Numbered from the stretch's first letter, positions 43,058 to 50,563 are shown. The stretch is 55,779 nucleotides of DNA from Bacteroidales bacterium (GCA_017554305.1 JAFZIN010000006.1:1-55779), one strand, 5' to 3'. The notes: generated by a model from the sequence alone, not told the origin. Program-made: numbers and translations.

Positions 43058-45078
43058 AGAGATATATGAAAAGGTTTAAGACAATGATTATCATTTCAAT
43101 GGCAGCACTGGCAATGGCAGGTTGCACGGATAATAAGAAGGAAAATACAGAGGAAAAGTTCACATACATTGTGGACGAGTTTGCAGATCTTCAAATTTTA
43201 AGATATCAGATTCCGGATTGGGACTCGCTGAGTTTCAACAACAAAGCTTTCCTCTATTACACAAGTGAGGCAGCAAAATGCGGAAGAGACATTATGTTTG
43301 ACCAGATGGGAAAATACAACCTCAAAATCCGCAAGATGTTGGAGAAAATCATTGAGTGCAAGAAGATTGAGAAGAAAGGAGAAGAGTGGGATAAGTTCCT
43401 TGTTTATGCAAAGAGAGTCTTCTTCTCCAACGGTATCTATCACCACTATGCAGAGGAGAAGTTCCTGCCGGAGTGCTCGTTTGAATATTTCAAATCACTT
43501 ATGGAAAAGAGCGGCCAGGAAGAGCTTTGCAAAGAGTTGCTGGGCGTTATCTTTACCCCTGAGATTCTGCCGTTTAGAAGGTGCACGGACACCCACGTAG
43601 ATCTTGTTGGCAATTCCGCTGTAAACTTCTATGAGGGCAACCTCACAGATGCTCTGGTTAACAACTTCTATGACAAAATGGAAGACCCTACAGACCCGCA
43701 TCCTATCTCATACGGCCTTAACAGCAAGCTGGTTATGGAAGAAGACGGCACAATTGAGGAGAAGGTTTGGAAAGTGGGAGGATTGTACAGTAAATCTATC
43801 GAGAAGATAATAGAGAACCTCAATAAAGCAAAAGAGTTTGCAGAGACAGAGGGGCAGAAAAAGACAATTGAATTGCTTGTAAAATACTATACCACAGGAG
43901 ATCTCAGAGACTGGGATGCCTACAATATTCAGTGGGTGAATGACGGGGCAAAGGTTGTGGATTTCACCAACGGCTTTATTGAGGACTATGATGATCCACT
44001 TGGAAGAAAGGCAACCTGGGAGGGAATTGCCAACTTCAAAGACCTCGGTGCCAGCCGCCGTACAGAGGCCATAAGTTCTGAGGCTCAGTGGTTTGAAGAC
44101 AACTCACCGGTAGACAAACGCTTTAAGAAAGAGAACGTTAAGGGAGTGAGCGCAAAGGTGATTAACGTTACCGCGCTGGGAGGTGCCTGCTACCCTGCCA
44201 CACCTATTGGAATTAACCTTCCGAATGCCAACTGGATTAGAAAGGAGTACGGCTCCAAGTCTGTGACTATCAACAACATTACAGAGGCGTATGATAAAGC
44301 GGCAGACGAGATGCCAAAGAGCGTTCTTACAGAGTTTGCGTGGGATCAGAATGAGATTGATATGTGCAAAAAGTATGGTGTGATTACAGACAACCTCCAT
44401 ACAGACCTTCACGAGTGCCTCGGACACGCTTCAGGTCAGCTGCTTAAAGGCGTTAAGGAGAATGCGTTAAAGGAGTTCAACTCCGCGCTGGAGGAGGCTC
44501 GCGCAGACCTCTTTGCCCTCTACTACCTGGCAGATCCTAAACTCTATGAGATGGGTCTTGTTCCGGATATGGATGCCTATAAAGCTGAGTATATGAGTTA
44601 TATACGCAACGGCCTCTTTACCCAGTTCACCAGAATAGAACTCGGCAAAAAGAACACGGAGGCCCACATGCAAGACCGTAAACTCATAGCAGAGTGGGTG
44701 TTTGAAAAGGGAGCAAAAGACAACGTCATTGAGAAGAAAACCAGAGAGGGCAAGACCTACTTTGTAATCAATGACTTTGAGAAACTCCGTACACTCTTTG
44801 GAGAACTGCTTAAGGAGATTCAGAGAATAAAGTCAGAAGGAGATTACGCTGCCGGCAAGAAACTCATTGAAACATACGCAGTTGACATAGACCCAACCCT
44901 CCACAAAGAGGTGCTTGAGCGCTACGCCTCCCTCAACCTCAAGCCTTACAAAGGCTTCATCAACCCGGATATAGTACCGGTTATGGAGAAGGGCAAAGTG
45001 GTTGACTACAAGGTAGTTTACAACAATGATTACCTCCAGCAGATGCTGGACTACGGCAAAAAGTATTCATTTGAATAG
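43051..45078 (+). CDS. Dipeptidyl peptidase III (M49) lipoprotein
   Basis: DPP III removes dipeptides from peptide N-termini with a zinc ion. The 675-residue protein has a lipoprotein signal (MAALAMAGC) and the zinc motif HECLGH, with the third ligand Glu in EEARADLFALYYL about 50 residues later. This matches the HEXXGH form of bacterial M49 enzymes. ATG 43051 overlaps the preceding gene; ATG 43066 (MKRFKTM) gives an equally good signal peptide and cannot be excluded. Lipid anchoring suggests use of extracellular peptides, typical of Bacteroidales. Confidence 0.93.
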   Translation: MVKRYMKRFKTMIIISMAALAMAGCTDNKKENTEEKFTYIVDEFADLQILRYQIPDWDSLSFNNKAFLYYTSEAAKCGRDIMFDQMGKYNLKIRKMLEKIIECKKIEKKGEEWDKFLVYAKRVFFSNGIYHHYAEEKFLPECSFEYFKSLMEKSGQEELCKELLGVIFTPEILPFRRCTDTHVDLVGNSAVNFYEGNLTDALVNNFYDKMEDPTDPHPISYGLNSKLVMEEDGTIEEKVWKVGGLYSKSIEKIIENLNKAKEFAETEGQKKTIELLVKYYTTGDLRDWDAYNIQWVNDGAKVVDFTNGFIEDYDDPLGRKATWEGIANFKDLGASRRTEAISSEAQWFEDNSPVDKRFKKENVKGVSAKVINVTALGGACYPATPIGINLPNANWIRKEYGSKSVTINNITEAYDKAADEMPKSVLTEFAWDQNEIDMCKKYGVITDNLHTDLHECLGHASGQLLKGVKENALKEFNSALEEARADLFALYYLADPKLYEMGLVPDMDAYKAEYMSYIRNGLFTQFTRIELGKKNTEAHMQDRKLIAEWVFEKGAKDNVIEKKTREGKTYFVINDFEKLRTLFGELLKEIQRIKSEGDYAAGKKLIETYAVDIDPTLHKEVLERYASLNLKPYKGFINPDIVPVMEKGKVVDYKVVYNNDYLQQMLDYGKKYSFE

Positions 45079-45105
45079 AGTTTAAGAAGCAGACTTTGAC
45101 TGACA

Positions 45106-45139
45106 GGGCTGGCTTCAACTGAAAGAAAGTCAGCCTTTT
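45106..45139 (+). terminator. DPP III terminator
   Basis: GGGCTGGCTT (from 45106) pairs with AAGTCAGCC (ending 45135), one mismatch, followed by TTTT. Confidence 0.7.
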
Positions 45140-45237
45140 CAGTTAAAAGAGGAATCAGTCTGCTTTGCCGGCCAACAGAGATCAAACAGTCATATTTGAA
45201 GATAAGGGCTGTGTGAAACAAGTAAGAAAGAAGAGAA

Positions 45238-45711
45238 ATGAAGATTCAGAAGACAAATGCTGCAAGGATTTTGGATAGAGAAAAGATCCCGTACACTTTG
45301 ATTCCCTATCAGGTAGATGAGGAACATCTGGATGCCGTACACGTAGCAGAGCAGCTGGGAGAAGAGTGCTCTGCCGTGTTCAAAACCCTGGTACTCAAGG
45401 GAGACCGCACAGGATTCTTTGTATGCGTTGTGCCGGCAGATAAAGAGATAGACCTCAAGATGGCCGCCAAAGCCTCCGGCAACAAGAGCTGCAACCTCAT
45501 CCACATGAAAGAGCTGCTCCCCACAACCGGCTATATCAGAGGCGGTTGCTCCCCCATCGGAATGAAGAAAACCTTCCCCACCTACATCCACTCCAGCGCC
45601 CTGGAACAGGAGCACATCTACGTGAGCGCCGGCCTCCGCGGCCTCCAGTTCCGCCTCACCCCGCAAGACCTCCTCACCGCCACCCACGCCACCCCCTGCC
45701 CGCTGTTCTAA
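45238..45711 (+). CDS. ybaK: Cys-tRNA(Pro)/Cys-tRNA(Cys) deacylase YbaK/EbsC
   Basis: The 157-residue protein matches the YbaK trans-editing family: TNAARILDREKIPYTLIPY near the start, EQLGEECSAVFKTLVLKGD with the substrate Lys, and GYIRGGCSPIGMKK with the GGxSPxG loop. It hydrolyses Cys-tRNA-Pro made by error-prone ProRS; the ProRS in this window lacks its own editing insert. The last ~30 codons use almost only C or G in the third position (CTC CGC GGC CTC ...), quite unlike the first two thirds of the gene. Confidence 0.92.
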   Translation: MKIQKTNAARILDREKIPYTLIPYQVDEEHLDAVHVAEQLGEECSAVFKTLVLKGDRTGFFVCVVPADKEIDLKMAAKASGNKSCNLIHMKELLPTTGYIRGGCSPIGMKKTFPTYIHSSALEQEHIYVSAGLRGLQFRLTPQDLLTATHATPCPLF

Positions 45712-45784
45712 GCCCCCAAATGCCACAACTTTGTGTTACACAAGTTTGTGTATTGAGATTTTCCAAACATCTCGCCCCCCTACC

Positions 45785-45853
45785 GGGTAAATTTTAACCA
45801 TAGGATAAAATTTACCCTTAATGAAGAGTCAAATGTACCCAATGGTTTGGTAC
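45785..45853. repeat. Inverted repeats upstream of hicAB
   Basis: GGGTAAATTTTA (45785-45796) and TAAAATTTACCC (45806-45817) are perfect 12-base arms around ACCATAGGA. Then GTACCC-AATG-GTTTGGTAC (45835-45853) forms a second, shorter palindrome. ACCATAG (45797) and TACCCAATGG (45836) recur with the same 39-base spacing at 312 and 351 beside the other hicA. Confidence 0.55.
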
Positions 45854-45900
45854 TAAGGGGTTACCGTGCTTATATTTGGTAAAAAAAGACAAAAATAATT

Positions 45901-45934
45901 ATCACATAAGTATATTTTTATATACCTTTGTGAT
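45901..45934 (+). promoter_or_regulatory. hicAB promoter with overlapping palindromic operator
   Basis: TACCTTTG (45923-45930) is the -7 box. It lies inside a 34-base near-palindrome whose halves share ATCACAnAnGTATAT (45901-45915 and its complement to 45934). HicB antitoxins repress their own promoters through such operators, so this is the probable HicB site. No -33 box is visible. Confidence 0.6.
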
Positions 45935-45948
45935 GCGATTAACGAATT

Positions 45949-46143
45949 ATGAAGAGGTATAAGGTTAGAGAAGTAATCGCAATACTAAAAAAGAATGGTT
46001 GGTATAAGGCGAGAACAAGAGGTGACCATAGACAGTTTAAGCATAAAGAGAAATCGGGTACTGTTACGGTCAGTGGAAAAAAGAGTGATAACTTAAGCCA
46101 AGAGCTGTTGAACAGCATCTGGAAACAGGCTGGATTAAAGTAA
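45949..46143 (+). CDS. hicA: HicA-family mRNA interferase toxin
   Basis: The 64-residue protein MKRYKVREVIAILKKNGW has the small dsRBD-like fold with GDHRQFKHKEKSGTVTVSG, where the His after the Gly-Asp is the catalytic residue of HicA. HicA cleaves mRNA until bound by HicB. The hicB gene starts 7 bases later and the promoter carries a palindrome. It shares little sequence with the HicA at the left edge of the window. Confidence 0.92.
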   Translation: MKRYKVREVIAILKKNGWYKARTRGDHRQFKHKEKSGTVTVSGKKSDNLSQELLNSIWKQAGLK

Positions 46144-46150
46144 GAAAGAT

Positions 46151-46552
46151 ATGTCAAAGGTTGTTATTAATATAGACTGGGCAGAAAAGAACTTTGTTGC
46201 AAGCCCTGAAGATGAGAATGTTGCTTGCATTGCAACAGGAAAGACATTGGAAGATGTTAAACGAAACATAGTAGATGCTCTTAAGTTTCACATCGAAGGT
46301 ATGATTGAAGACGGAGATGCTATTCCAAAATCATTTGAGAATGAATGGACTCCATCATTCAAACTAACAACGAGAGCTCAAATGAGATACTCCGAATTCT
46401 TTATAACTCGTAAGGCTCTAGCCAGAGAGACCGGTATAAACGAACAACAGTTAAGTCATTACGCAAACGGTTGGAAGATTCCGCGTCCTTCTACTCAACG
46501 AAGAATAACAGAGGGAATTCGTGCTATCAGCCGTCATTTGGCTATGCTTTAA
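46151..46552 (+). CDS. hicB: HicB-family antitoxin with C-terminal HTH
   Basis: The 133-residue protein has an N-terminal partial RNase H-like HicB domain (INIDWAEKNFVASPEDENVACIATGKTLEDV) in which the toxin is held. A C-terminal XRE helix-turn-helix follows (ITRKALARETGINEQQLSHYANG), ending RRITEGIRAISRHLAML. It neutralises HicA and should bind the operator at 45901-45934. The HTH type, rather than ribbon-helix-helix, is the common Bacteroidota form. Confidence 0.93.
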   Translation: MSKVVINIDWAEKNFVASPEDENVACIATGKTLEDVKRNIVDALKFHIEGMIEDGDAIPKSFENEWTPSFKLTTRAQMRYSEFFITRKALARETGINEQQLSHYANGWKIPRPSTQRRITEGIRAISRHLAML

Positions 46553-46576
46553 CTGGATCATTAAGTTTAAATAATG

Positions 46577-46593
46577 TGTACCAATTTGGTACA
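46577..46593. promoter_or_regulatory. Perfect 17-base palindrome after hicB
   Basis: TGTACCAA-T-TTGGTACA lies 24 bases after the hicB stop. It resembles the palindrome at 45835-45853, so the two bracket the hicAB pair. Confidence 0.6.
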
Positions 46594-46634
46594 TTAAAAA
46601 TCGTTTTTTCTCTTTGAGGGTGAATAAAAAGAAA

Positions 46635-46658
46635 AACGGATGGCATTAACCATCCGTT
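46635..46658 (-). terminator. Terminator between hicB and the exonuclease gene
   Basis: AACGGATGG (46635-46643) pairs with CCATCCGTT (46650-46658). On the minus strand it is followed by TTTCTTTTTATTC, so it best serves the exonuclease transcript 125 bases after its stop; it may also stop hicAB. Confidence 0.7.
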
Positions 46659-46782
46659 AACCTTGCCCCAAGAAACATGCGGGAATTACTTCAAAAAGCG
46701 AGGGTCTCGCGGGCGGGGACTTTGCACTACTCGATTACCCATCCCTATCACGATTTATTTCTCACTGCAAAGATACTCTTTA

Positions 46783-47274
46783 TCAGAGAATTTGCAAGGC
46801 TATGTATGCACAAGCCTCAGCATCGGCCAGTGCATGATGGTGATTTTGAAGGTTGTAGCAACAGGCGGAGGCTACAGTATGAAGTTGATGGTTTGACAAG
46901 TGAGGGAGCAACTTCCTAGCGGCTGCAAGAGTGTCATAAAACTCATAATCCGGGTAATCCATCTGGTATACTCTAAAAACGGCCTTAAGACAACCCTCAT
47001 CAAACTGCTTATTATGAGCAACTAAGGGCAGCCCTTCAATCAACGGCTCTATCTTTTGCCAAACGTGCGGAAACACAGGTGCATCATCTGTATCATCGCA
47101 ACATAGACCATGAACCTGCGAACACCAAAAGTTGTAATAGTTTGGCTCCGGCTGAATTAACGAATAGAAGGAATCTACAATCTCTCCGTCACGTACTATC
47201 ACAACCCCCACAGAGCACACAGAAGAGCGTTCATTATTAGCAGTTTCAAAATCTATCGCAGCAAAATCTCTCAT
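46783..47274 (-). CDS. DnaQ-like 3'-5' exonuclease (DEDDh)
   Basis: The 163-residue protein has the three exonuclease motifs: FAAIDFETAN (Asp and Glu), LVAHNKQFDEGCL (Asp), and HHALADAEACA (His, Asp). It matches the stand-alone DnaQ/ExoX-type DEDDh nucleases, with no polymerase or helicase domain. Likely a DNA or RNA trimming enzyme in repair or turnover; the substrate is not predictable. It follows the DUF2442 gene by 22 bases and may share its transcript. Confidence 0.88.
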   Translation of the reverse strand: MRDFAAIDFETANNERSSVCSVGVVIVRDGEIVDSFYSLIQPEPNYYNFWCSQVHGLCCDDTDDAPVFPHVWQKIEPLIEGLPLVAHNKQFDEGCLKAVFRVYQMDYPDYEFYDTLAAARKLLPHLSNHQLHTVASACCYNLQNHHHALADAEACAYIALQIL

Positions 47275-47296
47275 CAGAAGAATGCCAAGCTATTCT

Positions 47297-47566
47297 TTAG
47301 AGAATTGCTCCTTTGTGGAGTTGTTCTATAGGAAAGACCAGATCCCAGTTCTTTCCCCATACAACATTTCCTTGTTCTATGGAGAAACGCTGGAATTTCT
47401 TAGGATCCAGATACTTGTTATACTGAGGATGTGGATGGGCGAGGATAAAAGGCTCAAAGTCCACCTTCTTAGATGAACCATCGCTGAAGAAGATTTCCAA
47501 CTTGAGGTCTCCTACATACTCAGCTGTAGTCACGCATAAACCAGTATGTTCCTTTAGTTTTTCCAT
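47297..47566 (-). CDS. DUF2442 protein
   Basis: The 89-residue protein contains the DUF2442 pattern: a beta-rich core (LKLEIFFSDGSSKKVDF) and the segment FQRFSIEQGNVVWGKNWDLVFPIEQL. DUF2442 genes often sit beside DUF4160 genes in a suspected toxin-antitoxin pair, but no DUF4160 is adjacent here. Function is unknown. It lies between alkD and the exonuclease gene on the same strand. Confidence 0.8.
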   Translation of the reverse strand: MEKLKEHTGLCVTTAEYVGDLKLEIFFSDGSSKKVDFEPFILAHPHPQYNKYLDPKKFQRFSIEQGNVVWGKNWDLVFPIEQLHKGAIL

Positions 47567-47609
47567 TTACGTTACAAAGGTAGTTAACTCTTGCTTTAAA
47601 CCTCATTCT

Positions 47610-48314
47610 TTATTGCATATAGTGCTGGCGTTGGGCGGGGGTGAGTTTCTCTATGGCGTAACGGAGCATGGTGCGGGGCATGGTGGAGGCGTGGAGGTCC
47701 AAAAAGGCAAGGAGAGCCTTCTTGTCTTTTTTGCCGGCTTCTCTGAGGAGCCAGCCTACCGCCTTGTGAATCAGATCGTGAGGATGGTTGAGGAGTATGA
47801 GGGCAATGTTGAAGGTGTCCTGGGTTTCTCCGCTTCTGATGAAGGCCATTGTGGAGACCATCCCTATTCTCTGTTCCCACAGGGTTTTACCCTTCTTTGC
47901 TAGGTCATAGAGGAGTTTGCGGTCTTTGTTTTTAAGGTACTCGCCAAGGAGTTTGTAGCAGGAGAGGTCTACAAGGTCCCAGTTGTTAATGTACTTGGTG
48001 TGAGAGAGGTAGAAGTCTACGGCCTGCTTTTGGAGGGCGGGTGCCTTTTTGGCGTGGGAGAAAATCTCCACCAGGCAGAGCAGGGCAGCCAGCCTAACTT
48101 CATGGAACTCAGAGGTTACGCACTCCTCCAGGTTTTCCCAGGTGGCTTCCTCCCAGCATTCCTTGACAACGGAGCGGGTTACGGGCACTTTGATTCCCAG
48201 GAACTTATCTCCGTAGCCGTATTCACCTTTCCCGGTTTTGAAGAAGCGCATAAGCCCTTCCACCTGGCTCTCATCTCTCTGAGCCATCATCTTTGTGAGC
48301 AAAACATTTTTCAT
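47610..48314 (-). CDS. DNA alkylation repair protein, AlkD-like
   Basis: The 234-residue protein from ATG 48314 (MKNVLLTKMMAQ) consists of HEAT-like helical repeats, as in the AlkD glycosylase family that removes N3- and N7-alkylpurines. Family landmarks are FFKTGKGEYGYGDKFLGIKVPVTR, the segment NNWDLVDLSCYKLLGEYL with the conserved W-D pair, and the C-terminal LRYAIEKLTPAQRQ. Reading frames further upstream run into the 52-base repeat array and are not coding. The promoter was not recognised. Confidence 0.9.
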   Translation of the reverse strand: MKNVLLTKMMAQRDESQVEGLMRFFKTGKGEYGYGDKFLGIKVPVTRSVVKECWEEATWENLEECVTSEFHEVRLAALLCLVEIFSHAKKAPALQKQAVDFYLSHTKYINNWDLVDLSCYKLLGEYLKNKDRKLLYDLAKKGKTLWEQRIGMVSTMAFIRSGETQDTFNIALILLNHPHDLIHKAVGWLLREAGKKDKKALLAFLDLHASTMPRTMLRYAIEKLTPAQRQHYMQ

Positions 48315-48385
48315 ATCACAAATATACGAAAACGTGCAAGGTGTCCCATTTCCAACACCACCTTGCACACCCTCTCCCACAAAGT

Positions 48386-48628
48386 GTGCCTAACGTCCCC
48401 AAAATACGGACGATGGGAACAAAAAGCGGGCAAAAGTGTGCCCAACGTCCCCATAATACGGACACCGGGAACGAAAAGTGGGCAAAAGTGTGCCCAGTGT
48501 CCCCAAAACACGGACACCGGGAACGAAAAGTGGGCAAAAGTGTTCCCAGTGTCCCAAAAACACGGACACCAGGAACGAAAAGTGGGCAAAAATGTTCCCA
48601 GTGTCCCTAAATTCCGGACACCGGGAAC
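48386..48628. repeat. 52-base palindromic repeat, locus 2 (five units)
   Basis: Left arms begin at 48386, 48438, 48490, 48542 and 48594, exactly 52 apart. Each unit is a 13-base arm, 9-base loop, 13-base arm and, except after the last, a 17-base spacer close to GAAAAGTGGGCAAAAGT. The last unit pairs GTTCCCAGTGTCC with GGACACCGGGAAC with one mismatch. Inner stem pairs change across the array from CGTCC/GGACG (unit 1) through a hybrid (unit 2) to GTGTCC/GGACAC (units 3-5). It lies between divergent alkD and the ECF sigma gene. Confidence 0.92.
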
Positions 48629-48816
48629 GGTCAAAGGAACCCGCGCAACGCTAAGTGCTCATAGTCAAGCATATACGCACCAACCTCTCCTCAAAAACCG
48701 CACCAGACAAACCAACAATTCGCTGATTTCCAAGCATATCCGTTGCACGAGAATCTTAGCTCAAACTATTGCTTTCCGGAACATTGGAAAGAGTTTCAAA
48801 AAAAAGTGGAACTTTG

Positions 48817-48844
48817 TGTAGTTTTTGAAGTTGTTCTGCGTCTA
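48817..48844 (+). promoter_or_regulatory. Possible ECF-type promoter of the sigma gene
   Basis: TGTAGTTTT at 48817 and CGTCTA (48839-48844) are about 17 bases apart and resemble ECF-sigma promoters of Bacteroidota, unlike the TAnnTTTG promoters elsewhere in this window. This would make the sigma factor autoregulated. The 187 bases between the repeat array and this site hold nothing I recognise. Confidence 0.45.
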
Positions 48845-48875
48845 ATGGGCAGAAACATGAAAAACAAGACAGACA

Positions 48876-49346
48876 ATGACAGAAAGAGAATTTGAAAAGA
48901 TGGTCAGAGAACACAAGGGGACTATTTACACTGTCTGCTATATGTTCTCTCAAGACAAGGATGAGGTGGCAGACCTCTTTCAGGAGATTCTGATAAATCT
49001 GTGGAAAGGATCCGGAACTTTCCGTGGAGAGAGCTCTCTGAACTCCTGGATCTGGAGAGTAGCGCTAAACACCTGTATCTCATCTGACAGAAAGAAAAAG
49101 GTCAGACCAAGAACCGAGCCCCTCTCAATGAACATCAACCTATTTGAAGACAGAGACCCTGCAACCATTCAGGCCACAATGCTCAAAGAGAGAATCAGCA
49201 AACTTGGACCTTTTGACAGAGCAATCGTACTGCTGTGGCTGGAAAACCTTAGCTACGAAGAGATTGGACAAATCATCGGAATCAGTTCCAAGAATGTCTC
49301 CGTCCGTCTTGTCAGAATTAAAGAACAACTTAAAAACATGAAGTGA
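48876..49346 (+). CDS. ECF-family RNA polymerase sigma factor
   Basis: The 156-residue protein has region 2 (VCYMFSQDKDEVADLFQEILINLWKG, with the core-binding and -10-recognising helices; WIWRVALNTCISSDRKK) and region 4 (FDRAIVLLWLENLSYEEIGQIIGISSKNVSVRLVRIKEQLK). It is the minimal two-region extracytoplasmic-function type. No classical anti-sigma factor follows; instead a membrane protein gene begins just after its stop and may take that role. The gene pair is flanked by 52-base repeat arrays on both sides. Confidence 0.92.
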   Translation: MTEREFEKMVREHKGTIYTVCYMFSQDKDEVADLFQEILINLWKGSGTFRGESSLNSWIWRVALNTCISSDRKKKVRPRTEPLSMNINLFEDRDPATIQATMLKERISKLGPFDRAIVLLWLENLSYEEIGQIIGISSKNVSVRLVRIKEQLKNMK

Positions 49347-49348
49347 TT

Positions 49349-49930
49349 ATGGAAAACAATGATAACATCCTCAAAGAGATGCAGATGCAGCTCTCACAGC
49401 TCAAGGAGAAACTGGACGGCGAGAAGATTGTTAATGACCGCCTTCTCCGCAACGCATACCGCAAGACTTTGAACGGCTTACAAATAAGAGCTTTACGCCA
49501 GACCATAATTGGCATTATAGCGATGGTTCTCTGCCTCAGCCTCATCAATGTTGGCTTCTCTACCATTTTTGTAGTTGCCACTGAAATTATGCTGGCCTTC
49601 TGCCTTGTTGCAACTATAGTGATAAACAGCAGGTTACCAAAAATGGACACAGACCTTATCACCGCTGCGGAGGGAGTAAGAAGATTCAAGAAGGGATACA
49701 GAGACTGGCTCTGGATTGGTATACCGCTGGTTATCATCTGGGTAGCAGGTATGTGCTATGAGATTATGCACAGTGATTTCTTCCCGGCAGGTGCCAGAAC
49801 CACAATGATTTTAGGACTAGGAGTAGGAATAGTAATTGGAGGTGCAATAGGTCTGGTGATGAGGAAGAGCCTGCTCAACAAATCAGACGAGACCCTCGCC
49901 CAAATAGAAGAACTGAGGGGAGAAAACTAA
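49349..49930 (+). CDS. Membrane protein coupled to the ECF sigma factor
   Basis: The 193-residue protein from ATG 49349 (MENNDNILKEMQMQL) has an N-terminal ~50-residue cytosolic helix (QLSQLKEKLDGEKIVNDRLL), then four transmembrane segments (about 55-75, 78-98, 127-145 and 155-175). Similar pairs in Bacteroidales place a gene of this type after an ECF sigma. The cytosolic helix could bind the sigma factor, making this a candidate anti-sigma factor. There is no zinc anti-sigma motif. Start codon and sigma stop are two bases apart, so translation is coupled. Confidence 0.7.
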   Translation: MENNDNILKEMQMQLSQLKEKLDGEKIVNDRLLRNAYRKTLNGLQIRALRQTIIGIIAMVLCLSLINVGFSTIFVVATEIMLAFCLVATIVINSRLPKMDTDLITAAEGVRRFKKGYRDWLWIGIPLVIIWVAGMCYEIMHSDFFPAGARTTMILGLGVGIVIGGAIGLVMRKSLLNKSDETLAQIEELRGEN

Positions 49931-49937
49931 GGTAAGT

Positions 49938-50024
49938 GCTTGAGGTGTCCCTAAAACACGGACACCTCAAGCAAAAACACCCCAAAAACGCTCGAGGTGT
50001 CCCGGAATTCCGGACACCTCAAGC
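49938..50024. repeat. 52-base palindromic repeat, locus 3 (two units)
   Basis: Unit 1 pairs GCTTGAGGTGTCC (49938-49950) with GGACACCTCAAGC (49960-49972), a perfect 13-base stem with the 9-base loop CTAAAACAC. Unit 2 starts at 49990, 52 bases on, and pairs 49990-50002 with 50012-50024 with one mismatch. The spacer AAAAACACCCCAAAAAC is again 17 bases. The outer arms differ from loci 1 and 2, while GTGTCC/GGACAC and the loop type are kept. It begins 7 bases after the membrane gene stop. Confidence 0.92.
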
Positions 50025-50090
50025 AGTAGCAAGAAAGTTAAGCACATTTCAATTAGCTAATCATCAATATACAGGCGGGGGTTAAATAAG

Positions 50091-50134
50091 ATATGGGGAT
50101 GAGCAAAATACCTTTGGTCATCCCCATATTATTT
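50091..50134. terminator. Bidirectional terminator
   Basis: ATATGGGGATGA (50091-50102) pairs perfectly with TCATCCCCATAT (50118-50129), then TATTTTAA. The ~125 bases from there to the winged-helix gene show no further feature. Confidence 0.9.
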
Positions 50135-50257
50135 TAATACTTAATCACTTATCTCTGAAAGCCTTATCTGCCCATATTTTTGACGCCAATTCTCCAGATT
50201 TAACCTCTGAAATCAGGCCTCTGAAGTCAGGCTCAGGATCCCCTCAGATCTTCCCTC

Positions 50258-50560
50258 CTACAAAGCCAGATACTGCTTTAGGGTATCTACATACTCGGCA
50301 AACGCATCTCTGCCCTTTTCTGTTATACGGCAAATGGTGCAAGGTTTCTTTCCCTTAAAGGTCTTTTCAACCTCAATGTAGCCGGCAGAAGAAAGCTTGT
50401 CTATCTGGACGCTGAGGTTACCCGATGTGGAGCCGGTTTGTGCTTTAATGTACACAAAGTCTGCATCTTCCACACCCACCAGGATAGACATCACCGCCAA
50501 TCGCAATTCCGAATGGAGCAGCGGATCCAACGGTTTGAATTGTTTAACATTCTCTGCCAT
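50258..50560 (-). CDS. Winged-helix transcriptional regulator
   Basis: The 100-residue protein consists almost wholly of one winged helix: LHSELRLAVMSILVGVEDADF, the recognition helix STSGNLSVQIDKLSSAGYIE, and the wing KTFKGKKPCTICRITEKGRDAF. It matches the small MarR/PadR-like regulators (winged helix DNA-binding domain) paired with membrane proteins in Bacteroidota. It starts three bases after the stop of the membrane gene upstream and is co-transcribed with it. Ligand and targets are unknown; autoregulation is usual. Confidence 0.85.
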   Translation of the reverse strand: MAENVKQFKPLDPLLHSELRLAVMSILVGVEDADFVYIKAQTGSTSGNLSVQIDKLSSAGYIEVEKTFKGKKPCTICRITEKGRDAFAEYVDTLKQYLAL

Positions 50561-50563
50561 AAC

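Noticed and set aside
45190-45726. 178-residue minus-strand frame opposite ybaK
   Set aside because: Arises from the GC-rich third positions of ybaK; the sense protein has all family motifs.
48386-48628. CRISPR array
   Set aside because: Both the hairpin and the 17-base spacer are repeated, so there are no variable spacers, and no cas genes are near.
48311-48634. Long open frames on both strands across the 52-base repeat
   Set aside because: They consist of the repeat read in shifting frames; 52 is not divisible by three and no start signal or homology is visible.
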